This document shows, one piece after another, positions 19,633 through 27,698 of a DNA stretch of 64,000 nucleotides. The stretch is from Caminibacter pacificus (GTDB lineage: Bacteria > Campylobacterota > Campylobacteria > Campylobacterales > Nautiliaceae). The stretch's first letter is position 1, and each line of letters opens with the position of its first letter. The stretch lies in the NCBI RefSeq assembly GCF_003752135.1, contig NZ_RJVK01000001.1:558001-622000 (forward strand), written 5' to 3'. The notes below the pieces were generated by a model that saw only the letters and a program-made list of their open reading frames with translations, was not told the DNA's origin and ran no database searches. Both the position numbers and the translations under genes were made by a program.

Positions 19633-20792
19633 TTAAGCTCCTTAAGAATATTTGCAAATATTTTAGCACCTATTATCAAACTATCCTCATCAATATCGAA
19701 TCTCGGGTGATGTTGCGGATAGCAGGTGGCTTTGTTTTCATTACAACAGCCGAGTCTGAAAAACGCTCCCTTAACCACCTTTAGATAATTCGCAAAATCT
19801 TCACCGCCCATAACGGGTTGTCTTAAGTCTATAGGCGTTGCGAATTTTTTTGCCGCTTTAATAACCACATCCACCATTTTATCATCATTTATAAGCTCGG
19901 GATTTCCGAAGTAGTAATGAAAATTATATTTCGCGCCCATCGCTCTACAAATCCCGGCGGTTGCTTCTTCCATCATCTCTTTTATGTTTTGTCTAACCGA
20001 ATCGTTTAAGGTTCTGACCGTTCCGCTAAGTTTTACATGGTCGCAAATGATATTGGCGGCCTTTCCGCCTTCAATCGTTCCGAAAGATATCACCGCAGGA
20101 TGTAAAGGGTCGATTCTTCTACTTACGATATGATTGATAGAATTCACAACCATAGAAGCGGTAAGAATAGCATCCACCCCCTCGTGCGGTCTTGCCCCGT
20201 GAGCGCTTTTTCCGAAAATCTCAATCTCAAACATATCGGCACTCGCCATCATTTCGCCGTATTTATACCCTATCTCACCCGTCTTCAAATACGGATACAT
20301 ATGAAGCCCGAAAATCGCACTGACTCCATCAAGCGCTCCGTCTCTTATCAAATCTTCGCTGCCTCCGTCCATTACTTCTTCTTTGTGTTGGAAAATTCCT
20401 CTTATGTTAAAGGGGAGTTTGTCTTTGTGTCTGTTGCAGGCTATCAAAAAGCCCGTGAGTATCGCCGTATGCCCGTCATGACCGCAAGCATGCATAACGC
20501 CTTGTTTTCTTGACTTATACGGAACGTTGTTTTCTTCTTTTATCGGCAGTGCGTCCATATCAGCCCTAAACGCAATTGTAGGCAAATTATCGCCCGCTAT
20601 AATATCCACGACCATTCCGGCGTGATTTTCAAAAGTTCTTATCTCTTTTATTCCCTCTTTTTGCAAAATCTCTTTTACATAGTCTCTTGTGGGATACTCT
20701 TCACCCGAGAGGTCAGGATACATATGAATATGACGTCTAATTTCGATGATTTTATCTTTTAGTTTGTCTATTTCGGCTATAATTTTTTTCAT
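19629..20792 (-). CDS. M20-family metal-dependent amidohydrolase
   Basis: Zinc or manganese carboxypeptidase-like enzyme that removes an N-acyl group from an amino acid (hippurate, N-acetyl amino acid or similar). Motifs: RRHIHMYPDLSGEEYPT at the N-terminus, metal-binding MHACGHDGHTAILTG (about residues 99-113), the catalytic Glu in GIFQHKEEVMDGG, and GGEDFANYLKV near the C-terminus. The internal dimerisation domain is present (GKSAHGARPHEGVDAI). Length of 387 is normal for HipO/AmaA types. ATG at 20792 has TAAGGAG. Exact substrate cannot be read. It is coupled to a GNAT acetyltransferase downstream, a possible acylation/deacylation pair. Confidence 0.9.
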   Translation of the reverse strand: MKKIIAEIDKLKDKIIEIRRHIHMYPDLSGEEYPTRDYVKEILQKEGIKEIRTFENHAGMVVDIIAGDNLPTIAFRADMDALPIKEENNVPYKSRKQGVMHACGHDGHTAILTGFLIACNRHKDKLPFNIRGIFQHKEEVMDGGSEDLIRDGALDGVSAIFGLHMYPYLKTGEIGYKYGEMMASADMFEIEIFGKSAHGARPHEGVDAILTASMVVNSINHIVSRRIDPLHPAVISFGTIEGGKAANIICDHVKLSGTVRTLNDSVRQNIKEMMEEATAGICRAMGAKYNFHYYFGNPELINDDKMVDVVIKAAKKFATPIDLRQPVMGGEDFANYLKVVKGAFFRLGCCNENKATCYPQHHPRFDIDEDSLIIGAKIFANILKELK

Positions 20793-20815
20793 ACGAAACT
20801 CCTTAAAGGTACAAA

Positions 20816-21289
20816 ATGATAGAAGAAAAAATCAAATGGAATGAAAAATATAAAACTTTCACCCCAAAAGCACCGAGTATCCTTTTAGACCACATACCAA
20901 GCGCAAAAAATAAAAAAGCTTTGGATTTGGCCGGCGGTCTTGGTACAAACGCCGAAGCTTTACTAAACAAAGGATACGACGTAACGCTTATAGATATAAG
21001 CAATGTCGCAATATCAAAAATCAAAAACCCTAAAATCAAAACGATTTGCCTTGACCTTGATAATTATATTATACCACAAAATGAGTACGATGTTATCATA
21101 ATAATTAAATATTTTAATTTAGATTTGCTAAAACAAATACCAAAAGCACTAAAAAAAGGCGGTTATTTCGCATTTGAAAAAATCCCCAAATACAAACTGA
21201 CAACCGAGGAGTTTTTTGAAATTTTTAAGGATTTTGAAACGATTTTTTTTACTAAAGAACCCTTTAGATTCGTTGGTAAAATTTTTTAA
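20816..21289 (+). CDS. Class I SAM-dependent methyltransferase (TehB-like)
   Basis: 157 residues with a Rossmann methyltransferase core. Motif I is ALDLAGGLGTNAEALLNKGY (about residues 39-58), followed by VTLIDISNVAI (acidic residue for the ribose of SAM) and YDVIIIIKYFN. It is short and lacks a substrate-specific lid, as in TehB-like or UbiE-like small methyltransferases. ATG at 20816 follows AAAGG. It ends one base before the stop of the opposing membrane-protein gene. The substrate is unknown; oxyanion or small-metabolite methylation is possible. Confidence 0.8.
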   Translation: MIEEKIKWNEKYKTFTPKAPSILLDHIPSAKNKKALDLAGGLGTNAEALLNKGYDVTLIDISNVAISKIKNPKIKTICLDLDNYIIPQNEYDVIIIIKYFNLDLLKQIPKALKKGGYFAFEKIPKYKLTTEEFFEIFKDFETIFFTKEPFRFVGKIF

Positions 21290-22114
21290 CTATTTAAAAA
21301 CAACAACTTTATTAATGTTATTTTTTAAAATTTTTATTATTTTAGTTTTGTTTAAATCATTTTGCTTTAATAAATAACAATCATCTAATTCTAAAATTAA
21401 TAGACCTTTATAAAATCTTTTATTATTTGTTTCTATTTCTACAGGAATTTCTTTCCCACCACCAAAACTTTTATCTATATTTGAATAAATAAATTTTCCA
21501 AAGTAAACTGCAAATAAAATTAACCCAAATAACAATGAAAAAGAAGTAAAATAAAAATTTACATTATGTAAATATTTAATAATCTTAAAAAAAAGTAAAT
21601 AAACTGTTAAAAGAAAATAAAAAGCAAATATTATAAACTCAATCAGATAATGTTTCCACGAAAAAATAAAAATAATTACTACAATAATTTTAAATATTAA
21701 TTCAAAAGCTAAAATTAATTTATTATAAATTTTTAATAATTCTAAAATAAAAAAAAATACAAATCCACTAAAAAAGATATATTCAATCAAATTATCATGG
21801 ACTGAAAAAAATATATTATTTAATATAAATGTATTTAGAGTTAATAAAAAAAACATTTCAATAGAACAATACCATAACACATACTTTTTTATACAAATAA
21901 CTAAGTTATTCCACACTAAAAAATAATATTCCAGCAAAAATACCAAAAATAATAAACCAGCAATTATATTTAAAGTACTAATAGCATTAACCTCATAAAC
22001 GCTATATTTACCCAAAAATGCATTTACAATAACAAAACCAAATAAATATATAAAAAACATAAATAATATACTATATTTTTCAATGCCGTTGACATTTTTT
22101 AAGAATTCATCCAT
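21290..22114 (-). CDS. Unknown multi-pass membrane protein, very AT-rich
   Basis: 274 residues. Residues 15 to about 210 contain seven or more hydrophobic segments (for example YSILFMFFIYLFGFVIV and LIFKIIVVIIFIFSW) rich in Phe, Ile, Leu and Tyr; the last 60 residues form a soluble tail with GLLILELDDCYLLK. I recognise no family. Base composition is visibly more AT-rich than its neighbours, with repeated ATT/TAA strings and few of the GC-containing codons used nearby, so recent acquisition is likely. It sits alone between a methyltransferase and dapE, transcribed against both. It could be an accessory or defence-related membrane protein; no evidence decides. Confidence 0.65.
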   Translation of the reverse strand: MDEFLKNVNGIEKYSILFMFFIYLFGFVIVNAFLGKYSVYEVNAISTLNIIAGLLFLVFLLEYYFLVWNNLVICIKKYVLWYCSIEMFFLLTLNTFILNNIFFSVHDNLIEYIFFSGFVFFFILELLKIYNKLILAFELIFKIIVVIIFIFSWKHYLIEFIIFAFYFLLTVYLLFFKIIKYLHNVNFYFTSFSLLFGLILFAVYFGKFIYSNIDKSFGGGKEIPVEIETNNKRFYKGLLILELDDCYLLKQNDLNKTKIIKILKNNINKVVVFK

Positions 22115-22169
22115 TAAAAACTCCCAATCTGTTTTAAATATTATAAAATTCTAACAAAAAAGGCTAAAA

Positions 22170-23267
22170 ATGGACGTAATAGAACTTTTTAAAAAGTTAC
22201 TTGAATTTAAATCGATTACTCCAAATGACGACGGAGCGATGGAATTTATAAAGAATTATTTAAACGATTACGAAGTAATTGAAACAGAAAAAGAAGGTGT
22301 AAAAAATCTTTTTATTTATAAAAAATTCGGCGAAGGCGATCATTTGTGTTTCGGGGGGCATATCGACGTAGTACCACCGGGAGAGGGCTGGAAAACAGAC
22401 CCTTTTACACCGACTGAAATTGACGGAAAAATATACGCAAGAGGTGCACAGGATATGAAAAGCGGACTTGCGGCGTTTTTGTGGGCTATGAAAAACGCAA
22501 AAAACTTCAACGGAACCCTCAGCGCTCTTATAACAAGCGATGAAGAAGGCGATGCCGTGTGGGGAACAAAATATATGCTTGAAATTTTAAAAGAAAAAAA
22601 TCTTATTCCGGATTTTGCAATTGTAGCCGAGCCTACGTGCGAAGAGGTTTTCGGAGATGCTATTAAAATCGGAAGAAGAGGAAGTATTAACGGAGTGCTA
22701 AGAAAAATCGGACTTCAAGGTCACGCGGCATATCCGGAAAAATCAATAAACCCTATCCATAAAGTAGCTCAAGTACTACACAAAATCGCGGGTGTGGATT
22801 TGGACGAGGGAGATGAGTATTTTGCTCCGAGTAAATTCGTAGTCACCGACATCAGAGCCGGAATGGAAGTGACAAACGTAACTCCGGGTGAGCTTAAAAT
22901 GATGTTTAACGTCAGAAACAACACTCATACTGACAAAGAAAAAATCAAAAACTTCATCCACGAGCATTTCAAAGATATGAACTATACGCTTGAGCTTAAA
23001 CAAAGCGCCGAACCTTTTATTACCGACCCGAATACAAAAGTTGTAAAAGCTCTTGATAAGGCAATACAAAAAGAAACGGGCATAACGCCGAAACATTCAA
23101 CCGCAGGCGGAACGAGCGATGCGAGATTTTTTGCGAAATACGGAGTAAAAGTAGTCGAATTCGGAGTAAAAAACGACACTATTCACGCTCCTAACGAAAG
23201 AACGGGCAAAGACGAAGTGATTAAGCTATCAAAAATATTCAAAGACGTAATTGAAGAGTGGAAATAG
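22170..23267 (+). CDS. dapE: Succinyl-diaminopimelate desuccinylase
   Basis: M20-family metalloenzyme that removes succinate from N-succinyl-LL-diaminopimelate in lysine and peptidoglycan synthesis. Motifs: metal-binding CFGGHIDVVPPGEGW (about residues 62-76), IYARGAQDMKSGLAAF with the bridging Asp (about 89-104), ITSDEEGDAVWGT with the catalytic Glu pair (about 127-139), LQGHAAYPEKSINP, and STAGGTSDARFF near the C-terminus. The 365-residue length and the TSDEEGD string are typical of DapE rather than ArgE. ATG at 22170 follows AAAAAAGG. A perfect 12-base-pair hairpin lies just after the stop. Confidence 0.94.
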   Translation: MDVIELFKKLLEFKSITPNDDGAMEFIKNYLNDYEVIETEKEGVKNLFIYKKFGEGDHLCFGGHIDVVPPGEGWKTDPFTPTEIDGKIYARGAQDMKSGLAAFLWAMKNAKNFNGTLSALITSDEEGDAVWGTKYMLEILKEKNLIPDFAIVAEPTCEEVFGDAIKIGRRGSINGVLRKIGLQGHAAYPEKSINPIHKVAQVLHKIAGVDLDEGDEYFAPSKFVVTDIRAGMEVTNVTPGELKMMFNVRNNTHTDKEKIKNFIHEHFKDMNYTLELKQSAEPFITDPNTKVVKALDKAIQKETGITPKHSTAGGTSDARFFAKYGVKVVEFGVKNDTIHAPNERTGKDEVIKLSKIFKDVIEEWK

Positions 23268-23275
23268 GTGAAATG

Positions 23276-23302
23276 TGAAAGATAACAATTTGTTATCTTT
23301 CA
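23276..23302 (+). terminator. Perfect 12-bp hairpin downstream of dapE (terminator or operator)
   Basis: Arms TGAAAGATAACA (23276-23287) and TGTTATCTTTCA (23291-23302) pair perfectly around a 3-base loop ATT, nine bases after the dapE stop. The stem is AT-rich and no run of T follows on the plus strand (GCAAACC), so as an intrinsic terminator it would be poor. Its position about 50 bases before the next start also allows an operator role. The symmetry itself is certain; the role is not. Confidence 0.5.
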
Positions 23303-23350
23303 GCAAACCTTTAAGTTTATATGTTAATATACAATTAAAAAAGGCGTGGG

Positions 23351-23563
23351 TTGAGAAAGGTATACGAATTAAAAAAGGGGATGAAAATCATTAGCGACGG
23401 CGAAATTTTGGAATTCGAAGAAATCAGGGGTGATAAAGCCATATTTTATAACGATTGGGGTATCGAGTTCGAATTTCCGGATTATTTGGATATAGACGAA
23501 ATAGGAGAAATTTACGACGAAACGAATAGAAGCGAAGATTCTCTAACGCCTTCGCTTTTTTAA
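23351..23563 (+). CDS. Small acidic conserved hypothetical protein
   Basis: 70 residues, acidic, with beta-strand character in the first half (LKKGMKIISDGEILEFEEIR), reminiscent of a small SH3-like barrel, and an acidic tail (DYLDIDEIGEIYDETNRSED). TTG at 23351 is the likely start because AAGG lies 7-10 bases upstream; an ATG at 23381 has its G-run too close. Function unknown. It ends next to the stop of the opposing HlyD-like gene. Confidence 0.6.
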   Translation: MRKVYELKKGMKIISDGEILEFEEIRGDKAIFYNDWGIEFEFPDYLDIDEIGEIYDETNRSEDSLTPSLF

Positions 23564-24298
23564 TTATTTAAATTCAACCTTTACGATATCACCGAATCTA
23601 AGACCTTTTCCGACCAAATCGACTCTATAGCTCGTAATATATTTGCTATCGGGCAAACTCCATACTTTTTCTATTTTAAAATCACTGAGTTTTCCGTTTA
23701 TATAGACGTCTTTGTTTAAAATCGAATCTATTTTATCAATCGGCACGTAAATTGTTAGCTTTTGTTTTGTAGTATCGTCCACTTCCGCTACCAAAACTCC
23801 CGGATTTACATAATCTCCGGCAGTGACATAAATTTTATTTACATATCCCGTAACTTTGATATTTTTTTTGTTTATGTTATCAAGAGTCGTTTTTTCTTGA
23901 GCTTGTAAATTACTAAGCTGAGATTTCATATTCAAAAGTTGATTTAACGCTCCCATATAATCGTAAAATTTCAAATCTTTTTGTTCTTGAGATTTGGTTT
24001 TTAAGTTTTTATATCTTTCATAAATTGATTTTTTTCTTTTTACGATTTGCTCTTGATTTTTAATCTCTTCTTTTAAAACCGCAATTTGATTTTTCAAATT
24101 TTGAAGATTGATTTTATCTTTCGTATCATCAATTTTGACAATTAGTTTATTCGTTACGAATTTAGATTCCAAGTTTTTATTTGAAACCAAAACTTCACCA
24201 CTTTGAGGCGCTTTTATTTTATAAACCTCATACGGCTCCACTTTTGCATCATACGCAAACAATAAAACAACGCTTAATAAAAATAACAATTTTTTCAT
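23564..24298 (-). CDS. HlyD/RND-type periplasmic adaptor (membrane fusion protein)
   Basis: 244 residues with a cleavable signal peptide (MKKLLFLLSVVLLFA). Then a biotinyl-lipoyl half (YKIKAPQSGEVLVSN), a long alpha-helical hairpin with heptad character (about residues 60-130, e.g. LKNQIAVLKEEIKNQEQIVKRK in part), the second lipoyl half (VTGYVNKIYVTAGDYVNPG) and a beta-barrel (LTIYVPIDKIDSI). This is the adaptor plan of tripartite pumps. It lies 17 bases downstream of an ABC ATPase, but no permease gene is adjacent, so the pump's membrane component must be elsewhere or absent. Confidence 0.8.
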   Translation of the reverse strand: MKKLLFLLSVVLLFAYDAKVEPYEVYKIKAPQSGEVLVSNKNLESKFVTNKLIVKIDDTKDKINLQNLKNQIAVLKEEIKNQEQIVKRKKSIYERYKNLKTKSQEQKDLKFYDYMGALNQLLNMKSQLSNLQAQEKTTLDNINKKNIKVTGYVNKIYVTAGDYVNPGVLVAEVDDTTKQKLTIYVPIDKIDSILNKDVYINGKLSDFKIEKVWSLPDSKYITSYRVDLVGKGLRFGDIVKVEFK

Positions 24299-24315
24299 AT
24301 CGCTCCTTTTTCGAT

Positions 24316-25080
24316 TTATACTCCGTCAGCTATTTTTTCGTATTTTTCGCTGTTTCCTTCGATAAACGCCCTAACGATAGGATTTTGAGAGTTTTTAAAT
24401 TCTTCGACGGTTCCGTATTCGATTATTTCTCCGTTATAAAGCATTGCGACATAATCGGCACTTTTGAAAGTCTCTTTCAAATCGTGAGAGATTACGACAC
24501 TTGTCATTTTGTGCTCTCTTGTTAAAGATTCTATCATTCTTGTGATTTTATCACTGATAATCGGGTCAAGTCCGCTTGTAGGTTCGTCGTAAAGGATGTA
24601 TTTGGGCTTTAGAATTATCGCCCTTGCCGTAGCCGCTCTTTTTCTCATTCCTCCGCTTAATTCGTGAGGATAAAGATAAGCCACCCTATCGGCATCAAGA
24701 CCTACCATTTCAAGTGTTTCGAAAACTCTTTTTTTAATCTCGTCTTTATTCATATTCGTATGTTCTTTTAGAGGAAAAGCCACGTTATCGAAAATATTCA
24801 TACTATCGAATAATGCCCCCTCTTGAAACGTAAACCCCACTCTTTTTCTAACTTCGTATAATTGTTGAATATCTGCATCGGCTACGTTTATTTCATCGAC
24901 CCAAATCTCACCGGCAGTAGGTTTCAAAAGCCCTACGATATGTTTGATAATCGTCGATTTTCCCTGCCCCGACATTCCTAAAATATAAGTGATTTTTTCG
25001 TCTTTTATATCCAAATTGACATCTCTTAATACGACTTTGCTACCGAATACCTTTTTTAGATGTCTGATTTTTATCATCAT
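24316..25080 (-). CDS. ABC transporter ATP-binding protein, MlaF-like
   Basis: Nucleotide-binding subunit of an importer or exporter, most like the MlaF/Ttg2A group that drives phospholipid transport. Walker A is LGMSGQGKSTIIKHI (about residues 31-45), the Q-loop is FTFQEGALFDSM with the family-typical EGALFDSM, the signature is HELSGGMRKRAATARAI, and Walker B is YILYDEPTSGLDP. I start at ATG 25080 with AAGG three bases upstream; ATG 25077 is nearly as good, while ATG 25104 has no ribosome site. A HlyD-like adaptor gene follows. No MlaE permease or MCE-domain gene is adjacent. Confidence 0.88.
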   Translation of the reverse strand: MMIKIRHLKKVFGSKVVLRDVNLDIKDEKITYILGMSGQGKSTIIKHIVGLLKPTAGEIWVDEINVADADIQQLYEVRKRVGFTFQEGALFDSMNIFDNVAFPLKEHTNMNKDEIKKRVFETLEMVGLDADRVAYLYPHELSGGMRKRAATARAIILKPKYILYDEPTSGLDPIISDKITRMIESLTREHKMTSVVISHDLKETFKSADYVAMLYNGEIIEYGTVEEFKNSQNPIVRAFIEGNSEKYEKIADGV

Positions 25081-25120
25081 GAACCTTAAAAAATTTTTAA
25101 ACATTTTATCAAAAATATGT

Positions 25121-25126
25121 TATAAT
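25121..25126 (+). promoter_or_regulatory. -10 element of the flagellin-like gene
   Basis: TATAAT preceded by TGT, 30 bases before the ATG at 25157. The Shine-Dalgarno GAGGAG lies just before that ATG. No obvious -35 box and no flagellar sigma-28 or sigma-54 (GG-N10-GC) signature is evident. Confidence 0.5.
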
Positions 25127-25156
25127 TAATATTAATAAACAACCGAGGAGCGAAAA

Positions 25157-25771
25157 ATGAGTACTATTTATCCTTTAAGCTACTTACCTATAAACCCTAT
25201 CCAAACGGTGCCTGTGACGTTTAATTACGACTACATCTCTCATCTTGAAAGTTTGGGAGTTACGGATTATTTTTTGCCGAGCCAATTCGCACAAAATCCG
25301 CTTTTTGCACAGGTTGACGAATTTCATCAAAACATAGGTATTTTACAAACGGCAAACAACGCTCTTGATACGATACTTACATACGTAGATATGCTAAAAA
25401 ATATCAACAACCCCACACAAGACGTCTTAAAAGAGATTGCGGATGAGATAAATTCGGTTATTAACAATACGACTTTTGATAATCTAAACGTCTTTTCTCA
25501 AACGATAAATATAGGAGACGATAAACTAAACTTATCAATCCCGGCTTTTACACCGAATACGGATATAGAAAAATATGAGGAGCTTTTGCTAAAACAAAAA
25601 GACAATATTTTCAGCGCTCTTCAAAATTTAAGTATCACAACACCGCTATCGACTCAAAACGTAAATCCGGTCGATTTCGAAACGTTTACGTCACTACTAA
25701 ACTCAGGAACACTTTTAAATGCATACAATACCGAGCTGATTAATCCTCAAACGCTTGAATTGCTCCTCTGA
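25157..25771 (+). CDS. Flagellin-like protein of unknown function
   Basis: 204 residues, no signal peptide, rich in Asn, Thr, Leu. The segment from about residue 60 (IGILQTANNALDTI, then VLKEIADEINSVINNTTFDN and LNVFSQTINIG) strongly recalls the D1 helix of flagellin and hook-associated protein FlgL, where LQ-ADGALS and EI--IANTTEFNG are standard. The D0 helices needed for polymerisation are not obvious, and a flagellin-type C-terminal helix is lacking, so it is not a filament subunit. Two lipoproteins resembling FlgT/FlgO and FlgP follow, suggesting a flagellum-related group. Start ATG 25157 with GAGGAG. The family reading is an inference from pattern. Confidence 0.6.
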   Translation: MSTIYPLSYLPINPIQTVPVTFNYDYISHLESLGVTDYFLPSQFAQNPLFAQVDEFHQNIGILQTANNALDTILTYVDMLKNINNPTQDVLKEIADEINSVINNTTFDNLNVFSQTINIGDDKLNLSIPAFTPNTDIEKYEELLLKQKDNIFSALQNLSITTPLSTQNVNPVDFETFTSLLNSGTLLNAYNTELINPQTLELLL

Positions 25772-25802
25772 TTTTTCTACAATTACAATAAAAAAGGCTC
25801 TC

Positions 25803-26744
25803 ATGAGATATTTCGTTTTAGTGCTTTTTCTCTTTTTTAGTGCGTGCAGTCTGAAAATCAATCCGGCCGAATATCACAAAATAAACGCCCCTAAAGCAAA
25901 ATATCTGCCAAGCCAAAACGAAATAAACGCACAAACGAAAGTTTTGATTTTAAATATTTCGACAAACGACCCTAAAACTTATTTTTTACTTGGAAGTTTT
26001 AAAAATCTGCTTGAAAACGCAATTTCAAAAACCTCGGCCGTGTTAATCCAAAGAAACAAAAAAACCACTCTAAAAGAAGAGATAATCTACGCACAAGAAG
26101 CGGAGCTTAGTAATTCGAATATAAATAGCGCGGATTACGTCATAAATGCAAAAATCTTATCTTCGAGTTATTCTCACTATTATCACAAAGGCTATTATTG
26201 GAAAGACAAAAAAGGCAGAACTCACTACGAACCGCCTTATTATTCGTATAGGGGGTGTGTGAGCGCTCAAATAGAGATTATTAAAATTCCTCAAAACTAC
26301 ATAGCAAAAACATTTTACATAAACGACTGCGCTTATGATTCGAGCAGATATTATCAAAACAAAAAAAGAGCCCTGCTTTATGAGGCACTTAAAGGCGCGA
26401 TTTCAAATATTCAAACCAAACTGAAAAATTTCTTTGCAAAAAAAGGCTATATTATAGAAATAAGAAAAAAAGACGACGTCTATATTCTAAAAACGACGTT
26501 AGGAGCGATAGACGGCATAAAAGAGGGAGACGAGGTTGATGTTTATACGATAAAAGAATCGATAAACCCGCTGACAAACAAACCTTTTAAAGAAATAGTA
26601 AAAATTGCAAGCGGAGAAGTTTCCAACGTCATACACCAAAATACCTCTTGGATAATAGTAAAAGACCCGAAAACTCAAATAAAAATAGGAGATTTCGTCA
26701 AACCGAAATTTGACGAAGGATTTTTTAAAAGGCTTTTTGAATGA
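25803..26744 (+). CDS. Lipoprotein with FlgT/CsgG-like character
   Basis: 313 residues from ATG 25803, chosen because it opens a lipoprotein signal peptide MRYFVLVLFLFFSAC and has AAAAAGG upstream; a longer ORF start at 25755 lies inside the previous gene. The mature part has TKVLILNISTNDPK and LLENAISKTSAVLIQRNKK, like the nucleotide-fold-like domain of CsgG/FlgO/TolB-type envelope proteins. The C-terminal SH3-like part (TTLGAIDGIKEGDEVDVYTI and IKIGDFVKPKF) recalls the end of Vibrio FlgT. It overlaps the LPP20 gene by four bases. A flagellar-base or outer-membrane role is plausible but unproven. Confidence 0.65.
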   Translation: MRYFVLVLFLFFSACSLKINPAEYHKINAPKAKYLPSQNEINAQTKVLILNISTNDPKTYFLLGSFKNLLENAISKTSAVLIQRNKKTTLKEEIIYAQEAELSNSNINSADYVINAKILSSSYSHYYHKGYYWKDKKGRTHYEPPYYSYRGCVSAQIEIIKIPQNYIAKTFYINDCAYDSSRYYQNKKRALLYEALKGAISNIQTKLKNFFAKKGYIIEIRKKDDVYILKTTLGAIDGIKEGDEVDVYTIKESINPLTNKPFKEIVKIASGEVSNVIHQNTSWIIVKDPKTQIKIGDFVKPKFDEGFFKRLFE

Positions 26745-27628
26745 GATATTTAATTTTTTTGGCACTACTGATTTTGGGATGTTCTTCAAAACCTGATATT
26801 CCCAAATGGTATTTAAACACCCCAAAAGACAATTCACTTTATCTTTACGGCAGCGGTGAGGGATACGACAGAAACGAAGCAATTAACTCGGCTCTTAGTT
26901 TTATCGCCAGCAAACTTAAAGTAAAAATATCATCTACTTTTCAAAGCGAAAAATCATATATCGATTACAACGGAAAAGAAGACGTATATAAAAATATGTC
27001 TCAAAACATAAAAAGTACGATTGACAACTTCACGTTTTACAATTACAAAATAGACAAAATCAAAAAAATAGACGACAAATATTACGCTCTAATCAAAATA
27101 AACCGCCAAACTAACGCTCAAAAAATCATTCAAGATATAAAAAATTCATTAAAAAACCTCCCTGCTCTTACAAACTCCGCAATAGAAAACCTAAAAAACG
27201 CAAAAAAAGCCCAAAAAACGATAATAAAACTAAAAAACAGATATAAACTCGCAAAAATACTAAACCCTCAAATCCAAAACATCAATTTTCCTAAAAAATA
27301 TGAAAAAATAATCCGAAACACAACTTTTAACGTCTATTCGAATTCTACGTTTTTAAAAAACTACTTGCTAAATACCATCTCAAAAAAATATACGATTTCA
27401 AACAGTCCGAAAATAAAAGTAATAGCAAACATATATTTAAAAACGAAAAAAATTGTCGGTGAATACCTCACAAACGCAAAATTAAATCTTTTATTAAAAG
27501 ACAAAACGACACAAAAAGAGTACTTCTTCGAATGTGCCGCAAGCAGTTTCAATCCGGAACTTTCAAAAAAAATTGCAATTAAAAAATGTGCCGACAAAGC
27601 AAAAAAACTTCTAAATACTCTTTTTTAA
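26741..27628 (+). CDS. LPP20-family lipoprotein (FlgP-like)
   Basis: 295 residues with lipoprotein signal MRYLIFLALLILGC. The next 120 residues match the LPP20 pattern of Helicobacter and Campylobacter envelope proteins: KPDIPKWYLNTPKD, LYGSGEGYDRNEAINSALSF, and YYALIKINRQTNAQKI. FlgP, an outer-membrane disc component of Campylobacter flagella, belongs to the same superfamily. The C-terminal 170 residues are Lys-rich and AT-rich without a motif I know. ATG overlaps the previous lipoprotein stop by four bases (ATGA). Strongly A-rich coding strand. Confidence 0.75.
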   Translation: MRYLIFLALLILGCSSKPDIPKWYLNTPKDNSLYLYGSGEGYDRNEAINSALSFIASKLKVKISSTFQSEKSYIDYNGKEDVYKNMSQNIKSTIDNFTFYNYKIDKIKKIDDKYYALIKINRQTNAQKIIQDIKNSLKNLPALTNSAIENLKNAKKAQKTIIKLKNRYKLAKILNPQIQNINFPKKYEKIIRNTTFNVYSNSTFLKNYLLNTISKKYTISNSPKIKVIANIYLKTKKIVGEYLTNAKLNLLLKDKTTQKEYFFECAASSFNPELSKKIAIKKCADKAKKLLNTLF

Positions 27629-27662
27629 TTTAATCCTCTCTTCACTTTTGTAATATTTTCGT

Positions 27663-27668
27663 TATAAT
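27663..27668 (+). promoter_or_regulatory. -10 element of the amino-acid ABC transporter operon
   Basis: TATAAT at 27663-27668, 30 bases before the ATG at 27699. Just downstream in the leader is a small inverted repeat GTTGA-ACTA-TCAAC (27672-27685), then the Shine-Dalgarno GGGAGAG. The repeat could be a hairpin or regulator site. Confidence 0.5.
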
Positions 27669-27698
27669 ATTGTTGAACTATCAACGTTAGGGAGAGTA

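Noticed and set aside
19629-23267. Reading the M20 amidohydrolase (19.6 kb) and dapE (22.2 kb) as duplicate genes
   Set aside because: Their motifs differ (HACGHDGH versus GGHIDVVP and TSDEEGD) and place them in different M20 subfamilies.
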